Assembly: GCF_001449115.1 (NCBI RefSeq)
Contig: NZ_LAIJ01000009.1
Span: 1,139,763 to 1,203,762 of the forward strand
Direction: 5' to 3'
DNA length: 64,000 nucleotides
Source: Occallatibacter gabretensis
GTDB taxonomy: Bacteria > Acidobacteriota > Terriglobia > Terriglobales > Acidobacteriaceae
Positions 52,869-61,490 of this stretch are shown here, one piece after another. Below the pieces are notes generated by a model. That model saw only the letters and a program-made list of their open reading frames with translations, did no database searches and had not been told where the DNA came from. The position numbers and the translations under genes were made by a program. Every line of letters begins with the position of its first letter. Within the stretch, counting starts at the first letter, position 1.

Positions 52869-53597
52869 CTACCGGAGGCCCGCCAGTTGCGATCGGAGTT
52901 TCTTTGTCGCACGGAATAATGTGTTTTTAGCGGTTTCTTCGGTGGTAGAAAGCATTTCTCCGATGGTGCGCAGGCGGAGACCCTGGTAGTGCTTCAATTC
53001 AAAAACCATGCGCTCGCGGGGAGTGAGCTTAGAGAGTGCGTCCTGAATGCGGATGCCGAGAAGCTTGCGGTCGAGCTCGCGCGCGGGGTTTGAAAATGCG
53101 CGGTCGTCGGAGACGGAGGCGAGGATGTCGATCTCGTCGCCGGAGTGGTCGAGGATGACGGCCTGATCTTCGCGGCGGGTCTTGCGGCGGCGGAGCTGAT
53201 CGAGGCAGAGATTGGTGACGATGCGGTAGATCCAGGTGTAGAAAGAACACTCAAAGCGGAAGTTGCCGATGTAACGGTAGGCCTTGAGGAATGCTTCCTG
53301 ATAGATGTCTTCGGCGTCATGCTCGCTGCCGGTGAGATGGAGGGCGAGGCGCAGGACCTGATTTTCGTACTGACGGACGAGCGCGTCAAATGCAGTGCGG
53401 GAGCCGGACTGCGCGGCGCGGATCAGCTCGATTTCAGGCGCGCGGGAGGCGAGGCGCTCAGTTGCGCTTTTGGGTCCGCCGATGGCGCGGGTCGCAGTCA
53501 TGCTTGTAGGGGATTGTACGCCCAAAGCGGTAGGCCAGGCCAAGGACGCGGTTTGGTTTGCCGGTGAATCGGGGTATGGAAGCGCTTCCGTAGCCAT
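52869..53597 (-). CDS. ECF RNA polymerase sigma factor (RpoE-like)
   Basis: A 242-residue sigma-70 family protein. Region 2 includes YENQVLRLALHLTGSEHDAEDIYQEAFLKAY and FYTWIYRIVTNLCLDQLRRR; region 4 includes LTPRERMVFELKHYQGLRLRTIGEML with the usual helix-turn-helix. The first ~65 residues are a poorly conserved leader (ATEALPYPDSPANQTASLAW) ahead of region 2. ATG 53597 has GAGG seven bases upstream; an internal ATG at 53504 would give 211 residues and is a real alternative. Confidence 0.9.
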   Translation of the reverse strand: MATEALPYPDSPANQTASLAWPTALGVQSPTSMTATRAIGGPKSATERLASRAPEIELIRAAQSGSRTAFDALVRQYENQVLRLALHLTGSEHDAEDIYQEAFLKAYRYIGNFRFECSFYTWIYRIVTNLCLDQLRRRKTRREDQAVILDHSGDEIDILASVSDDRAFSNPARELDRKLLGIRIQDALSKLTPRERMVFELKHYQGLRLRTIGEMLSTTEETAKNTLFRATKKLRSQLAGLR

Positions 53598-53762
53598 GAT
53601 TTGCCTCGAAAATCTCTCCTGAAATGGTGAGGGGAGGGTGAAACCGGGTAAACCGCTGCGATTAGATGGACGTGTAGTTCGTGAGTTAGTGAGCGAGCGA
53701 TGCGAAACATCGCTCTCAGGGACAAGGGAACAACGACTGGTTACGCAGCTACACTGGGATGG

Positions 53763-54356
53763 ATGACTAGCGGAAATCTTTTTGACGGTGGGGCGGCACA
53801 GACTGGTGGGTTGATTACGGCGCATTGCGATGGCGGCGCGCGCGGGAATCCCGGGCCAGCGGGGTATGGCGCGGTGATTGAGGACGCGAACGGGCAGGTG
53901 ATTGCTCGGCTGAGCGAGTTTCTAGGCATGCAGACGAACAATTATGCCGAGTATTCAGGCCTGCTGGGGGTGCTTAAGTGGGCGCTGGAACATGGGCACT
54001 CGCGGCTGAAGGTGGTTTCAGACTCCGAGCTGATGGTGAAACAGATGCAAGGCAAGTACAAGGTGGGTAGCCCGGTGCTGAGGCCGCTTTGGGAGGAGGC
54101 TCGCGGGCTGACGCGGAAACTGGAGAAATTTGAGATTGGTCATACGCTGCGCGGCGGAAATAAAGAGGCCGACAAGCTGGCAAATGAGGCAATGGACAAG
54201 GGCATGGGGAAGATGCCGAAGGCGATTCCGGCGAGCGCTCCGATGCCGACGAAGCCGGAGCGGGTGGTGCTGGAAGGGTATGTGAAGGATGGCGTGGTGC
54301 ATTTGCTCGGTGGCGAGCTGCCGGATGGGGTGTTTGTGAAAGTGATGAAAGATTAA
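53763..54356 (+). CDS. RNase HI-like (reverse-transcriptase-like) protein
   Basis: A 197-residue protein with an RNase H fold. The DEDD residues are Asp23 (HCDGGARGNPGPAGYG), Glu63 (NNYAEYSGLL), Asp87 (VVSDSELMVKQMQG) and Asp137 (NKEADKLANEA). It belongs to the bacterial YpdQ-like group. A further ~50 residues after the catalytic domain (AIPASAPMPTKPERVVLEGYVKDGVVHLLGGELPDGVFV) look like a small beta unit. The start is chosen at 53763, just before the domain; the surrounding region has a hairpin (53695-53715). Confidence 0.86.
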   Translation: MTSGNLFDGGAAQTGGLITAHCDGGARGNPGPAGYGAVIEDANGQVIARLSEFLGMQTNNYAEYSGLLGVLKWALEHGHSRLKVVSDSELMVKQMQGKYKVGSPVLRPLWEEARGLTRKLEKFEIGHTLRGGNKEADKLANEAMDKGMGKMPKAIPASAPMPTKPERVVLEGYVKDGVVHLLGGELPDGVFVKVMKD

Positions 54357-54389
54357 GGCGGACAACCATTGCAGGGATCAATTGAACAA

Positions 54390-55199
54390 ATGATTTCGTT
54401 AACTTGTTTTGGCAACGCTGCATTGCGCGGAATTCCCATCGGCAAGTTCTTTCCCAATCACTCCAGCTGCAAATTTTGTGAGTCGGTTACTTTCACGGCT
54501 GGTAGAAAAAAGCGAAATGGCTCTATTGAATCATTCAATTTTGCCGATTCGCCTGATCAATGGTTTGAAAACTTGATAAAGCGAAAAATTCGCACGTTGC
54601 GATTGCACTGGCAACCGAGGGAGAATCCGCCACTTCCCGACCACATTTCAGCAGGATTTGTAGGTGGTGGAAGAGTCTGGAAGATTGAAGCGGTCCGCAA
54701 AGACGGGAGCAGTGAGTTCTGGCTTGAAAAATGGGTCATTGGAAATCGTGAAGATGCAGATCGTCGTATCTGGCGCGTGACGTATGGACTGCGCGAAGTA
54801 GCAAAGACACAAGCAGTGCAAGATGTATCGCTGGATGCTGTGATACAGAATTTGCGCAAGGCGCTGAAAGAGATTAAAGATGCTTCTGCTTTGTACGCGA
54901 ATGGAGCTTTTGTCGAGCTATTTGATCGAGGACTCAATGCGCTTGATAATCCATCAGCCGATGCACCCCGAGGTAATCTGTTTCCACCGGGCGTTCTTCC
55001 ATCAGAAGCCGAAGCGCTCTTGAAAGCCGCGCAATATGCATGGGTTTTTGGAGGGATGGGATCGTGGAACGATGGCGGATTCCCGAAAGGTTTGGAAGTG
55101 GAATATGAACGCGTTTCTACTCAGCTTTACGATGCTCTAAATGAAGCCATTGCGAAAGCTGTGAGTTCAAGCGAAATTATAGAAATGGAAATGTCCTAG
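54390..55199 (+). CDS. A+T-rich gene of unknown function
   Basis: A 269-residue soluble protein I do not recognise. It has a Cys pair near the start (SSCKFCESVTF) that could bind metal, a mixed alpha/beta middle with FWLEKWVIGNREDADRRIWR, and a helical second half (AVIQNLRKALKEIKDASALY; SEAEALLKAAQYAWVFGGMG). Codon use and base composition are visibly A+T-richer than neighbours. Start ATG 54390 has no strong Shine-Dalgarno; a TTG at 54369 is the alternative. Possibly acquired by transfer. Confidence 0.62.
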   Translation: MISLTCFGNAALRGIPIGKFFPNHSSCKFCESVTFTAGRKKRNGSIESFNFADSPDQWFENLIKRKIRTLRLHWQPRENPPLPDHISAGFVGGGRVWKIEAVRKDGSSEFWLEKWVIGNREDADRRIWRVTYGLREVAKTQAVQDVSLDAVIQNLRKALKEIKDASALYANGAFVELFDRGLNALDNPSADAPRGNLFPPGVLPSEAEALLKAAQYAWVFGGMGSWNDGGFPKGLEVEYERVSTQLYDALNEAIAKAVSSSEIIEMEMS

Positions 55200-55305
55200 A
55201 TTATTCAACTTTCCTGCAACAATCCCTCGGTATACTCAGCGCAAATTGATATGAACGCCGCCGCGTTATCTCAAGCCCACGGTATCCCAAGGAGCTCATC
55301 TACTC

Positions 55306-57537
55306 ATGGCCACTCGCCGCGATTTCCTGCGCCTTACCGCCACCGCTGCCGGCGCAGCAATGATTCCTGCCAGCATTCGCAAAGCTCTCGCCATCCCAGC
55401 TAATCGCGCCACCGGGACCATCAAAGATGTGGGGCACGTGGTCATCCTCATGCAGGAAAACCGCTCCTTCGACCACTACTTTGGGACGCTTCGCGGCGTC
55501 CGTGGCTTCAGCGATCCTCGTCCCGCGCTTTTGCCCAGCGGCAAGCCCGTCTGGTATCAGCCGACTGCCGCTGTCAAGACCCACCACTACAAGGACCGCG
55601 GCCTGCACCCGAGCGCCGAACACGTTCTGCCCTTCTACCTCAATCCGAAGCTCACCACCGAATTTCAGGCCGGCACGGACCACGGCTGGAGCAGCGGTCA
55701 CCAGGCCTGGAATCACGGCCACCATAACCAGTGGGTTACCCAGAAGCAGGACGTGCTGACGATGGGCTATCTTCAACGCGAGGACGTTGCTTTTCACTAC
55801 GCGCTGGCTGACGCCTTCACCCTCTGCGATGCCTATCACTGCTCCGTGCATGCCAATACCGCGCCCAACCGCATCTACCTCTGGTCAGGCACGATGGATG
55901 CTGCCGGCAAGCTCAGCAAAAAGCCCAACGGCCCCGGCTTCGGCGAACGGCACATCGTCAATGGCTTTACCTGGACTACGTATCCCGAGCGCCTGGAAAA
56001 GGCCGGCATCAGCTGGAAGCTCTATCAAGGCGGCACCGGCATTCCTGGAGACCCGACCGACAACTACACTGACAACTCGCTCGAGTTCTTTGCGCAATAC
56101 CAGGTGGATGAGGGTGCGGACCCTCATGGACCGCTCGTGCAAAAAGGCGTCACCGACCGCTCTCTCATCGGATTTCGCGAAGACTGTCTCAGCGGCAAAC
56201 TCGCCCAGGTGAGCTGGGTCGTAGCTCCTTACAAGTATTCCGAACATCCTGAAGCTTCGCCGCGTGACGGGGCATTCTATGTGAACACTATCCTGGAAGC
56301 GCTGACCGCCAACCCGGAGGTCTGGAGCAAGACCGTCTTCCTGATCAACTACGACGAAAATGATGGCCTCTTTGACCATATCGTTCCGCCGATGCCGCCT
56401 GCCGTGATGGGACAAGTTCAGCGGCAGAATGCGCAGGGACTGGTCTCCGACGATCTGCTGGAAGCCATGGAAGACGAGTTCCTCAACATGGACAATTTTC
56501 CCCATGACCGCCGTCCTTTAGTACCGGGCACCGATCCCGGGGGCCTGCAACCGATCGGCCTCGGCCCTCGCGTGCCTATGCTCGTTGTTTCTCCGTGGTC
56601 GACGGGCGGCTATGTCTGCTCGCAGGTCTTCGACCATACTTCGGTGCTGCAATTTCTGGAAGCCCGCTTTGACATTCCCGAGCCGAACATCAACCCATGG
56701 CGCCGCGCGATCTGCGGAGATCTCACTTCTGCCTTCGACTTCGCCGGCACGGCCAAGGCGGCCTTTGCGCCGATTCCGGTCCCCGCAGTTCTGGCCTCTG
56801 CAAAGCAGCCCTACAGCGTACCCGAAGTGCAGTCCATGCCGAAACAAGAGCCGGGCACCCGACCCGCGCGCGCACTGCCTTACTCGCTGACAGCACGCAG
56901 CCGTATTGACGCAGCTGCGGGTAAAGTATGGATCGAATTTCGCAACGAAGGCAAAGCGGGAGTGGCCGTTTACGCGCGCAACAACCGAATCCCTCTTGAG
57001 GCTCCGCGCCGATACTCCATCTCGGCTGAGCAATCTCTCTCGGACTACTGGCTGCTCTCGGATATTGGTTCCGACATGCATCCCAAACAGCCAAGGACGG
57101 AGCCGGATTACGATATCTCATTCCACGGCCCGAATGGCCACTTCAGCCACTTCCGGGGAGTGGTTGTCGCGCCAGCCTCTCCGGATCCCGAGGACAATAC
57201 CGGCGTCAAAGCTCAGCCCAATCCCGAACTGATCCTCCGCTACGATCACCAGAACGGCGACGTGCACCTGACCGTAGCCAACCGGGGCGCAGCTCCCTGC
57301 ACGCTAATCGTGACCAACGCTTATGCGAAGTCCGAGGCTCCACACAGTTATCCTCTGAAACCCGGCGGCTTTGCTGAAGATCACTGGTCCCTGGCTGCCA
57401 GTAACAGCTGGTTTGATATCTCCGTCACGACTGCGGAATCTCCGACGTTTCTGCGGCGGTTTGCCGGGCATGTGGAGACAGGGCGGCCGAGTACGAGTGA
57501 TCCGGCTGTTTTTAGCGAAGATGCGTCGTTGTCCTGA
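55306..57537 (+). CDS. Phosphocholine-specific phospholipase C, Tat-exported
   Basis: A 743-residue enzyme of the acid phosphatase/phospholipase C family. Tat signal: MATRRDFLRLTATAAGAAMI. VVILMQENRSFDHYFGTLRG holds the catalytic segment, followed by DHGWSSGHQAWNHG, HANTAPNRIYLWSGT and LINYDENDGLFDHIVPP; the C-terminus has two small DUF756-type domains (about 530-720). It hydrolyses phosphatidylcholine or sphingomyelin-like lipids outside the cytoplasm. Length and domains agree with PlcN/PlcC-type proteins (about 690-750). Confidence 0.93.
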   Translation: MATRRDFLRLTATAAGAAMIPASIRKALAIPANRATGTIKDVGHVVILMQENRSFDHYFGTLRGVRGFSDPRPALLPSGKPVWYQPTAAVKTHHYKDRGLHPSAEHVLPFYLNPKLTTEFQAGTDHGWSSGHQAWNHGHHNQWVTQKQDVLTMGYLQREDVAFHYALADAFTLCDAYHCSVHANTAPNRIYLWSGTMDAAGKLSKKPNGPGFGERHIVNGFTWTTYPERLEKAGISWKLYQGGTGIPGDPTDNYTDNSLEFFAQYQVDEGADPHGPLVQKGVTDRSLIGFREDCLSGKLAQVSWVVAPYKYSEHPEASPRDGAFYVNTILEALTANPEVWSKTVFLINYDENDGLFDHIVPPMPPAVMGQVQRQNAQGLVSDDLLEAMEDEFLNMDNFPHDRRPLVPGTDPGGLQPIGLGPRVPMLVVSPWSTGGYVCSQVFDHTSVLQFLEARFDIPEPNINPWRRAICGDLTSAFDFAGTAKAAFAPIPVPAVLASAKQPYSVPEVQSMPKQEPGTRPARALPYSLTARSRIDAAAGKVWIEFRNEGKAGVAVYARNNRIPLEAPRRYSISAEQSLSDYWLLSDIGSDMHPKQPRTEPDYDISFHGPNGHFSHFRGVVVAPASPDPEDNTGVKAQPNPELILRYDHQNGDVHLTVANRGAAPCTLIVTNAYAKSEAPHSYPLKPGGFAEDHWSLAASNSWFDISVTTAESPTFLRRFAGHVETGRPSTSDPAVFSEDASLS

Positions 57538-57577
57538 AGCCTTCTGAGGGCGGCAGGGATTCATGTCGCACGAAACA

Positions 57578-57609
57578 CACGGGCCGCATCGACAACGATG
57601 CGGCCCGTG
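57578..57609. terminator. Bidirectional hairpin between plc and zwf
   Basis: CACGGGCCGCATCG, loop ACAA, CGATGCGGCCCGTG: a 14-bp perfect stem between two convergent genes, followed by GTTTA on the plus strand. Confidence 0.8.
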
Positions 57610-57637
57610 GTTTAGGTGCCGATGGTGAGGGGTAGAG

Positions 57638-59206
57638 TTACTCGGGTTTGCCGAGGGAGTTTTTCCATTTGCGGCCGTCTTTTTCGAGCAGGCGGTCGCT
57701 GCAGTCGGGGCCCCAGCTGCCGGCGAAGTAGTTGGGGAAGACTTCGGGCTTCTTTGCTGCCCATGCCTGCAGGATGGGGGTGTAGTGCGCCCAGTTGATC
57801 TCGACGCCATCGCGGTGCGAGAAGAGGGTCTGGTCACCGAGCATGGCGTCCAGCAGCAGGCGCTCGTAGCCGTTGGCGCGCTGCTGGCCGAAGGCCTGGG
57901 CGTAGCTGAAGTCCATGTTGACGGGGCAGACGGTCATGCCGGGCGTGTTGGGAACCTTCGTTCCGAAGCGCAGGGCGATGCCGTCATCGGGCTGAATGCG
58001 GATGGAGATAATGTTGGGCTGAATCTCCGGGCAGGGGGCGCTTGAGGACTGCATCCGATTGAAGATGAGCAGCGGGGGCTGCTTGAACTGGATGGTGATC
58101 TCGGTGGCGCGCTTTTTGAGACGCTTGCCAGCGCGGAGGTAGAACGGAACGCCTGCCCAGCGCCAGTTTTCGATTTCGAGTTTCACGGCGGCGTAGGTCT
58201 CCGTGCCGGACTCGGGGTTGACGCGCTCTTCTTCGCGGTAGCCGATGACCTTCTGGCCGCCGACGATGCCGGGGCCGTACTGGCCGCGGACGGCATTCGT
58301 GATGGGAATGGAGGGGATGGCCTGCCAGACCTTGACTTTTTCGCGGCGGACGGCTTCTGCTTCAAAGCTCGAAGGCGGCTCCATGGTAACGAAGCCGAGC
58401 ACTTCCATCATGTGATTTTGGATGATGTCGCGGAGGGCTCCGGCTTTTTCATAGAAGGGGCCGCGGCCTTCAATGCCGATATCCTCGGCGGCGGTGATCT
58501 GGATGTTGTCGATGAAGTTGCGGTTCCAGACCGGCTCAAAGATGCCGTTGGCGAAGCGGAAGGCCAGTACGTTCTGGACCGTTTCTTTGCCCAGGTAGTG
58601 GTCGATGCGGAAGACCTGGCTTTCAGGGAAGACTGCGTTGACCTGGCGATTGAGCTCGCGGGCGGAGTCGAGGTCGTGGCCGAAGGGCTTTTCAATGACG
58701 ACGCCGATTTTGCCCTGCTCGGGATGCGCCATGCCGCTTGCACCGAGGTTTTCAATGATGGGCGCGAAGTACTCGGGCGCGGTGGCGAGATAGAAGAGCC
58801 GGTCAGGGCCGATCTTCTTTTCGGCGGCGAGCTTGTCGAGGGCGTCCTTGAGGCCGGGATAGCCGGAGGCGTCGTCAAACTGCAGCGCGTGGTAGCTGAT
58901 TTTGGCGACGAACTCTTCGAGCTTGGGGTCAGTGGCGTCGACCGAACCGAATTTGAGGATGCCATCCTTCATGTCTTCGGCAAACTCGTTGCCGAGGGGC
59001 CGGCGGGCAACGCCCACGATGGCGAAGTCTTTCGGCAGGAGGTTAGATTGCTCCAGATGAAAAAGGGCCGGGAGCAGCTTGCGCTTGGTGAGGTCACCGG
59101 AGGCGCCAAAGATGACCATGATGCCGGGGCCGGGAATCTTTTCCGCAGCATCGTGCCCCTGGGGCAGGTCTGAAGGGTTCACGCTCATTTGTACAGTGGT
59201 AGCCAT
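57638..59206 (-). CDS. zwf: Glucose-6-phosphate 1-dehydrogenase
   Basis: A 522-residue enzyme. VIFGASGDLTKRKLLPALF is the NADP-binding GxxGDLxxRK motif; RIDHYLGKETVQNVLAFRF holds the substrate-binding and catalytic His. It oxidises glucose 6-phosphate to 6-phosphogluconolactone, the entry of the pentose phosphate pathway. ATG 59206 has GGAGA seven bases upstream and precedes a Thr-rich leader not always conserved. A separate lactonase gene is not found between gnd and zwf. Confidence 0.96.
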   Translation of the reverse strand: MATTVQMSVNPSDLPQGHDAAEKIPGPGIMVIFGASGDLTKRKLLPALFHLEQSNLLPKDFAIVGVARRPLGNEFAEDMKDGILKFGSVDATDPKLEEFVAKISYHALQFDDASGYPGLKDALDKLAAEKKIGPDRLFYLATAPEYFAPIIENLGASGMAHPEQGKIGVVIEKPFGHDLDSARELNRQVNAVFPESQVFRIDHYLGKETVQNVLAFRFANGIFEPVWNRNFIDNIQITAAEDIGIEGRGPFYEKAGALRDIIQNHMMEVLGFVTMEPPSSFEAEAVRREKVKVWQAIPSIPITNAVRGQYGPGIVGGQKVIGYREEERVNPESGTETYAAVKLEIENWRWAGVPFYLRAGKRLKKRATEITIQFKQPPLLIFNRMQSSSAPCPEIQPNIISIRIQPDDGIALRFGTKVPNTPGMTVCPVNMDFSYAQAFGQQRANGYERLLLDAMLGDQTLFSHRDGVEINWAHYTPILQAWAAKKPEVFPNYFAGSWGPDCSDRLLEKDGRKWKNSLGKPE

Positions 59207-59211
59207 TTCTC

Positions 59212-59375
59212 GATCTCCGATCGATTTAAGGACGAATGACGAAGGGCGAAAATTTACCGACACAGTTTGGATGATTTGCCTGAGTGATTCGATCCCACCC
59301 TAGCGGCAAAAACAACCGTACCGCTAGAGTGGGATACCCAACTCGTCCTTTGTCCCTAGTCCTTTGTCCTTCGAA
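59212..59375. repeat. Nested inverted repeat between gnd and zwf
   Basis: A central stem-loop, ATCCCACCCTAGCGG (59292-59306) with CCGCTAGAGTGGGAT (59321-59335), one mismatch and a 14-base loop, is flanked by outer degenerate arms: AAGGACGAATGACGAAGGG near 59226 and GTCCTTTGTCCCTAGTCC near 59345. The same style of element is seen at 20541 and 61491. Confidence 0.6.
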
Positions 59376-60281
59376 TTAGTCTTTCTTCACTGCGTGGCCG
59401 CCGAAGGCGTTACGCATAATGGAGAGCATACGGTCGGTGAAGTTGTTTTCCTCGCGCGAGCGGATGCGGCGGATGAGCGATTCGGTGATGATGGGCGCGG
59501 AGACGTTGAGGTCGATGGCCTCAAAGACCGTCCAGCGGCCCTCGCCGGAGTCGGCGACGTAGGCTTCCAGACCGTCGAGCGTGGGGTTCTTCTTGAGCGC
59601 GTCGGCGGTGAGGTCGAGGAGCCAGGAACGGACGACGGAGCCGTAACGCCAGACTTCGGCGATCTGCGCGAGGTCAAGGTGGAACTCTTCCTTGGCCTGG
59701 AAGATGGAGAAGCCTTCGGCGAAGGACTGCATCATGCCGTACTCGATGCCGTTGTGGACCATCTTGACGAAGTGGCCTGAGCCGGCAGGACCCATGTGTC
59801 CCCAGCCCGTGTCCTTCGAAGGGGCGAGCGTTTCAAAGATGGGCGTGAGGTACTCGACCGGCTCTTTGTCGCCGCCGAACATGAGGGAGTAACCCTCCTT
59901 GAGGCCCCAGACGCCGCCGGAGGTGCCTACGTCGATGAACTGGAAGCCCTTGGCGGTGACTTCCTTGTGACGGCGTTGCGAGTCCTTGTAGTTGGAGTTG
60001 CCGCCGTCGATGAGGATGTCGCCGGGCGCGAGGTGCTGCTCGAGCTGGGCGATGGTGTCATCGACCGGTTTGCCGGAGGGAACCATGATCCAGATGGCCT
60101 TGCGGCCGGTGAACTTCTGGGTGAGCTCTTCGAGCGAGGTCACGCCGACGTTGCCTGCTGCGGTGAGCTTATCGACGGCTTCCTTGTTGAAGTCGAAGCC
60201 GATGACCTGGTGGCCGCCGAGGCGGAGGCGCTCCGCCATGTTGCCGCCCATCTTTCCGAGACCGATCAAACCGAGTTGCAT
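59376..60281 (-). CDS. gnd: 6-phosphogluconate dehydrogenase, short (NAD-type) form
   Basis: A 301-residue decarboxylating dehydrogenase of the short YqeC/GndA-like type. GLIGLGKMGGNMAERLRLGG binds the nucleotide; the acidic FDFNKE after strand 2 favours NAD over NADP. SGHFVKMVHNGIEYGMMQ holds the catalytic Lys. It converts 6-phosphogluconate to ribulose 5-phosphate and CO2. The E. coli form is about 470 residues; the short form lacks the second helical repeat. A HAD-type hydrolase gene precedes it by 24 bases. Confidence 0.93.
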   Translation of the reverse strand: MQLGLIGLGKMGGNMAERLRLGGHQVIGFDFNKEAVDKLTAAGNVGVTSLEELTQKFTGRKAIWIMVPSGKPVDDTIAQLEQHLAPGDILIDGGNSNYKDSQRRHKEVTAKGFQFIDVGTSGGVWGLKEGYSLMFGGDKEPVEYLTPIFETLAPSKDTGWGHMGPAGSGHFVKMVHNGIEYGMMQSFAEGFSIFQAKEEFHLDLAQIAEVWRYGSVVRSWLLDLTADALKKNPTLDGLEAYVADSGEGRWTVFEAIDLNVSAPIITESLIRRIRSREENNFTDRMLSIMRNAFGGHAVKKD

Positions 60282-60305
60282 AGTCTTCTCCCTTTTACGT
60301 GTGTG

Positions 60306-60917
60306 TCAGAAAACGGTGAGTTCGTTGAGCTGGCGGCGAAGATCCTGCTCGCCGATGAAGCGAATGGCCTTGAGGCCGGTGCTGGCGGCAGCGTCTACGT
60401 TACTCTGCCGGTCGTCAATAAAGAGTATCCGCTCGGCGGGCCGGCCGAGAATATCAATGGCGCGCTCGTAAATTTCCAGATGTGGCTTGCGCAGACCAAC
60501 GTAGCAGGAGCTGAAGGCGATTTCAAAATGCTTTCGGAGGCCGTAACGTGCGAAGCGGTAGTCGTTAGGCTCACGGGCTTCGTTGTTAAGCGAGCCGACG
60601 AGGTAATTCTGCGAGGCGGAGAGATCCTGAAGAACGGGAATGGCGGAGTCTTCGAGAGGGACCGACTGCGCGAAGATGGCATCGAGGAATTCTTTGTGCG
60701 TGAAGCTGCGCGGCTCGTAGAAGACGGTTTCGTCGAGGTACTGCTGCGCGTTGATCTCGTCTTTTTCCCAGCGCTCGTTTGCATCTGGATGGCGCGCTTC
60801 GAACTCGGAGAGATCGAGCTGGAAGCTCTGGATCACAGTGGCGCGTTCCTTGTGGTCCCAGCCATTGGTGAGCAGGACTCCGCCAACATCGAAGAGTATG
60901 ACGTCGAAAGGGGGCAA
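60306..60917 (-). CDS. HAD-superfamily hydrolase
   Basis: A 203-residue HAD phosphatase: motif I DVILFDVGGVLL (the second nucleophile Asp is replaced by Gly, common in some HADs), motif II SLNN, motif III Lys in LRKPHLEIYE and motif IV FIDDRQSNVDAA. A role on a sugar phosphate is likely from the context. The start is uncertain. TTG 60917 has AGAGG five bases upstream; ATG 60986 overlaps the rpiB stop as TAATG, but its leader would run through the palindrome at 60961-60978 and is not conserved. Confidence 0.84.
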   Translation of the reverse strand: MPPFDVILFDVGGVLLTNGWDHKERATVIQSFQLDLSEFEARHPDANERWEKDEINAQQYLDETVFYEPRSFTHKEFLDAIFAQSVPLEDSAIPVLQDLSASQNYLVGSLNNEAREPNDYRFARYGLRKHFEIAFSSCYVGLRKPHLEIYERAIDILGRPAERILFIDDRQSNVDAAASTGLKAIRFIGEQDLRRQLNELTVF

Positions 60918-60960
60918 TGGAACCTCTCGTTGCGCTGGCGGGGAAGCCGTGGTTGTAATG

Positions 60961-60978
60961 CCGGGCTTAGAGCCCCGG
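60961..60978. repeat. Imperfect CCGGGCT...AGCCCCGG palindrome
   Basis: CCGGGCTTAGAGCCCCGG lies between the rpiB stop and the HAD gene. It is a member of the CCGGGG...CCCCGG family seen at 32269, 32310 and 43935. Its presence supports the later start of the HAD gene. Confidence 0.6.
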
Positions 60979-60985
60979 CGCGACA

Positions 60986-61468
60986 TTATGCCTTACTGTT
61001 GGAACCGTCTCCGCATTGATACCTGGCCTCAATGGCCAGAACCTTGTTGTAGCGTCGAGTGAAGCGCTCTTCGTTGGAGATGAACTTGGCGGCGAGGAAG
61101 CTGTCGACGAGTTCGTTGGCTAGAGCCGTGCCGACGATGCGTGCGCCGAGGACGATGACGTTCATGTCGTCGTGCTCCACGCCCTGATGCGCAGAGTAAG
61201 TGTCGTGGCACATGCCGGCGCGGATGCCGGGAATCTTGTTGGCGGCGACGCAGACGCCTACGCCGGAGCCGCAGATGAGAACACCCTTTTTGGCCACGCC
61301 GGCGAGGATGGCTTCGCCTAGCTTTTCGGCGAAGTCGGGATAATCGTCGGGCTGATCGCCGGTATATGCGCCGAGATCGACGACTTCATGGCCTTTCGTT
61401 TCGAGATAGGCGCGCACGTCCTCTTTGAGAGGGAAGCCGGCGTGGTCGGCGGCGATGACGAGCTTCAT
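60986..61468 (-). CDS. rpiB: Ribose-5-phosphate isomerase B
   Basis: A 160-residue RpiB. MKLVIAADHAGFPLKEDVRA starts the Rossmann-like fold; GVLICGSGVGVCVAANK holds the catalytic Cys equivalent to E. coli Cys66; MCHDTYSAHQGVEHDDMNVIVLGARIVG matches the second half closely. It interconverts ribose and ribulose 5-phosphate in the non-oxidative pentose phosphate pathway. It lies between tkt and the HAD gene on the same strand. Confidence 0.95.
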   Translation of the reverse strand: MKLVIAADHAGFPLKEDVRAYLETKGHEVVDLGAYTGDQPDDYPDFAEKLGEAILAGVAKKGVLICGSGVGVCVAANKIPGIRAGMCHDTYSAHQGVEHDDMNVIVLGARIVGTALANELVDSFLAAKFISNEERFTRRYNKVLAIEARYQCGDGSNSKA

Positions 61469-61490
61469 AGAGCACTCCTTTGGAGTGAGG

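Noticed and set aside
59796..61019. Plus-strand frame of 407 codons opposite gnd and the HAD gene
   Set aside because: Runs antisense through two supported genes and an intergenic gap; no family likeness.
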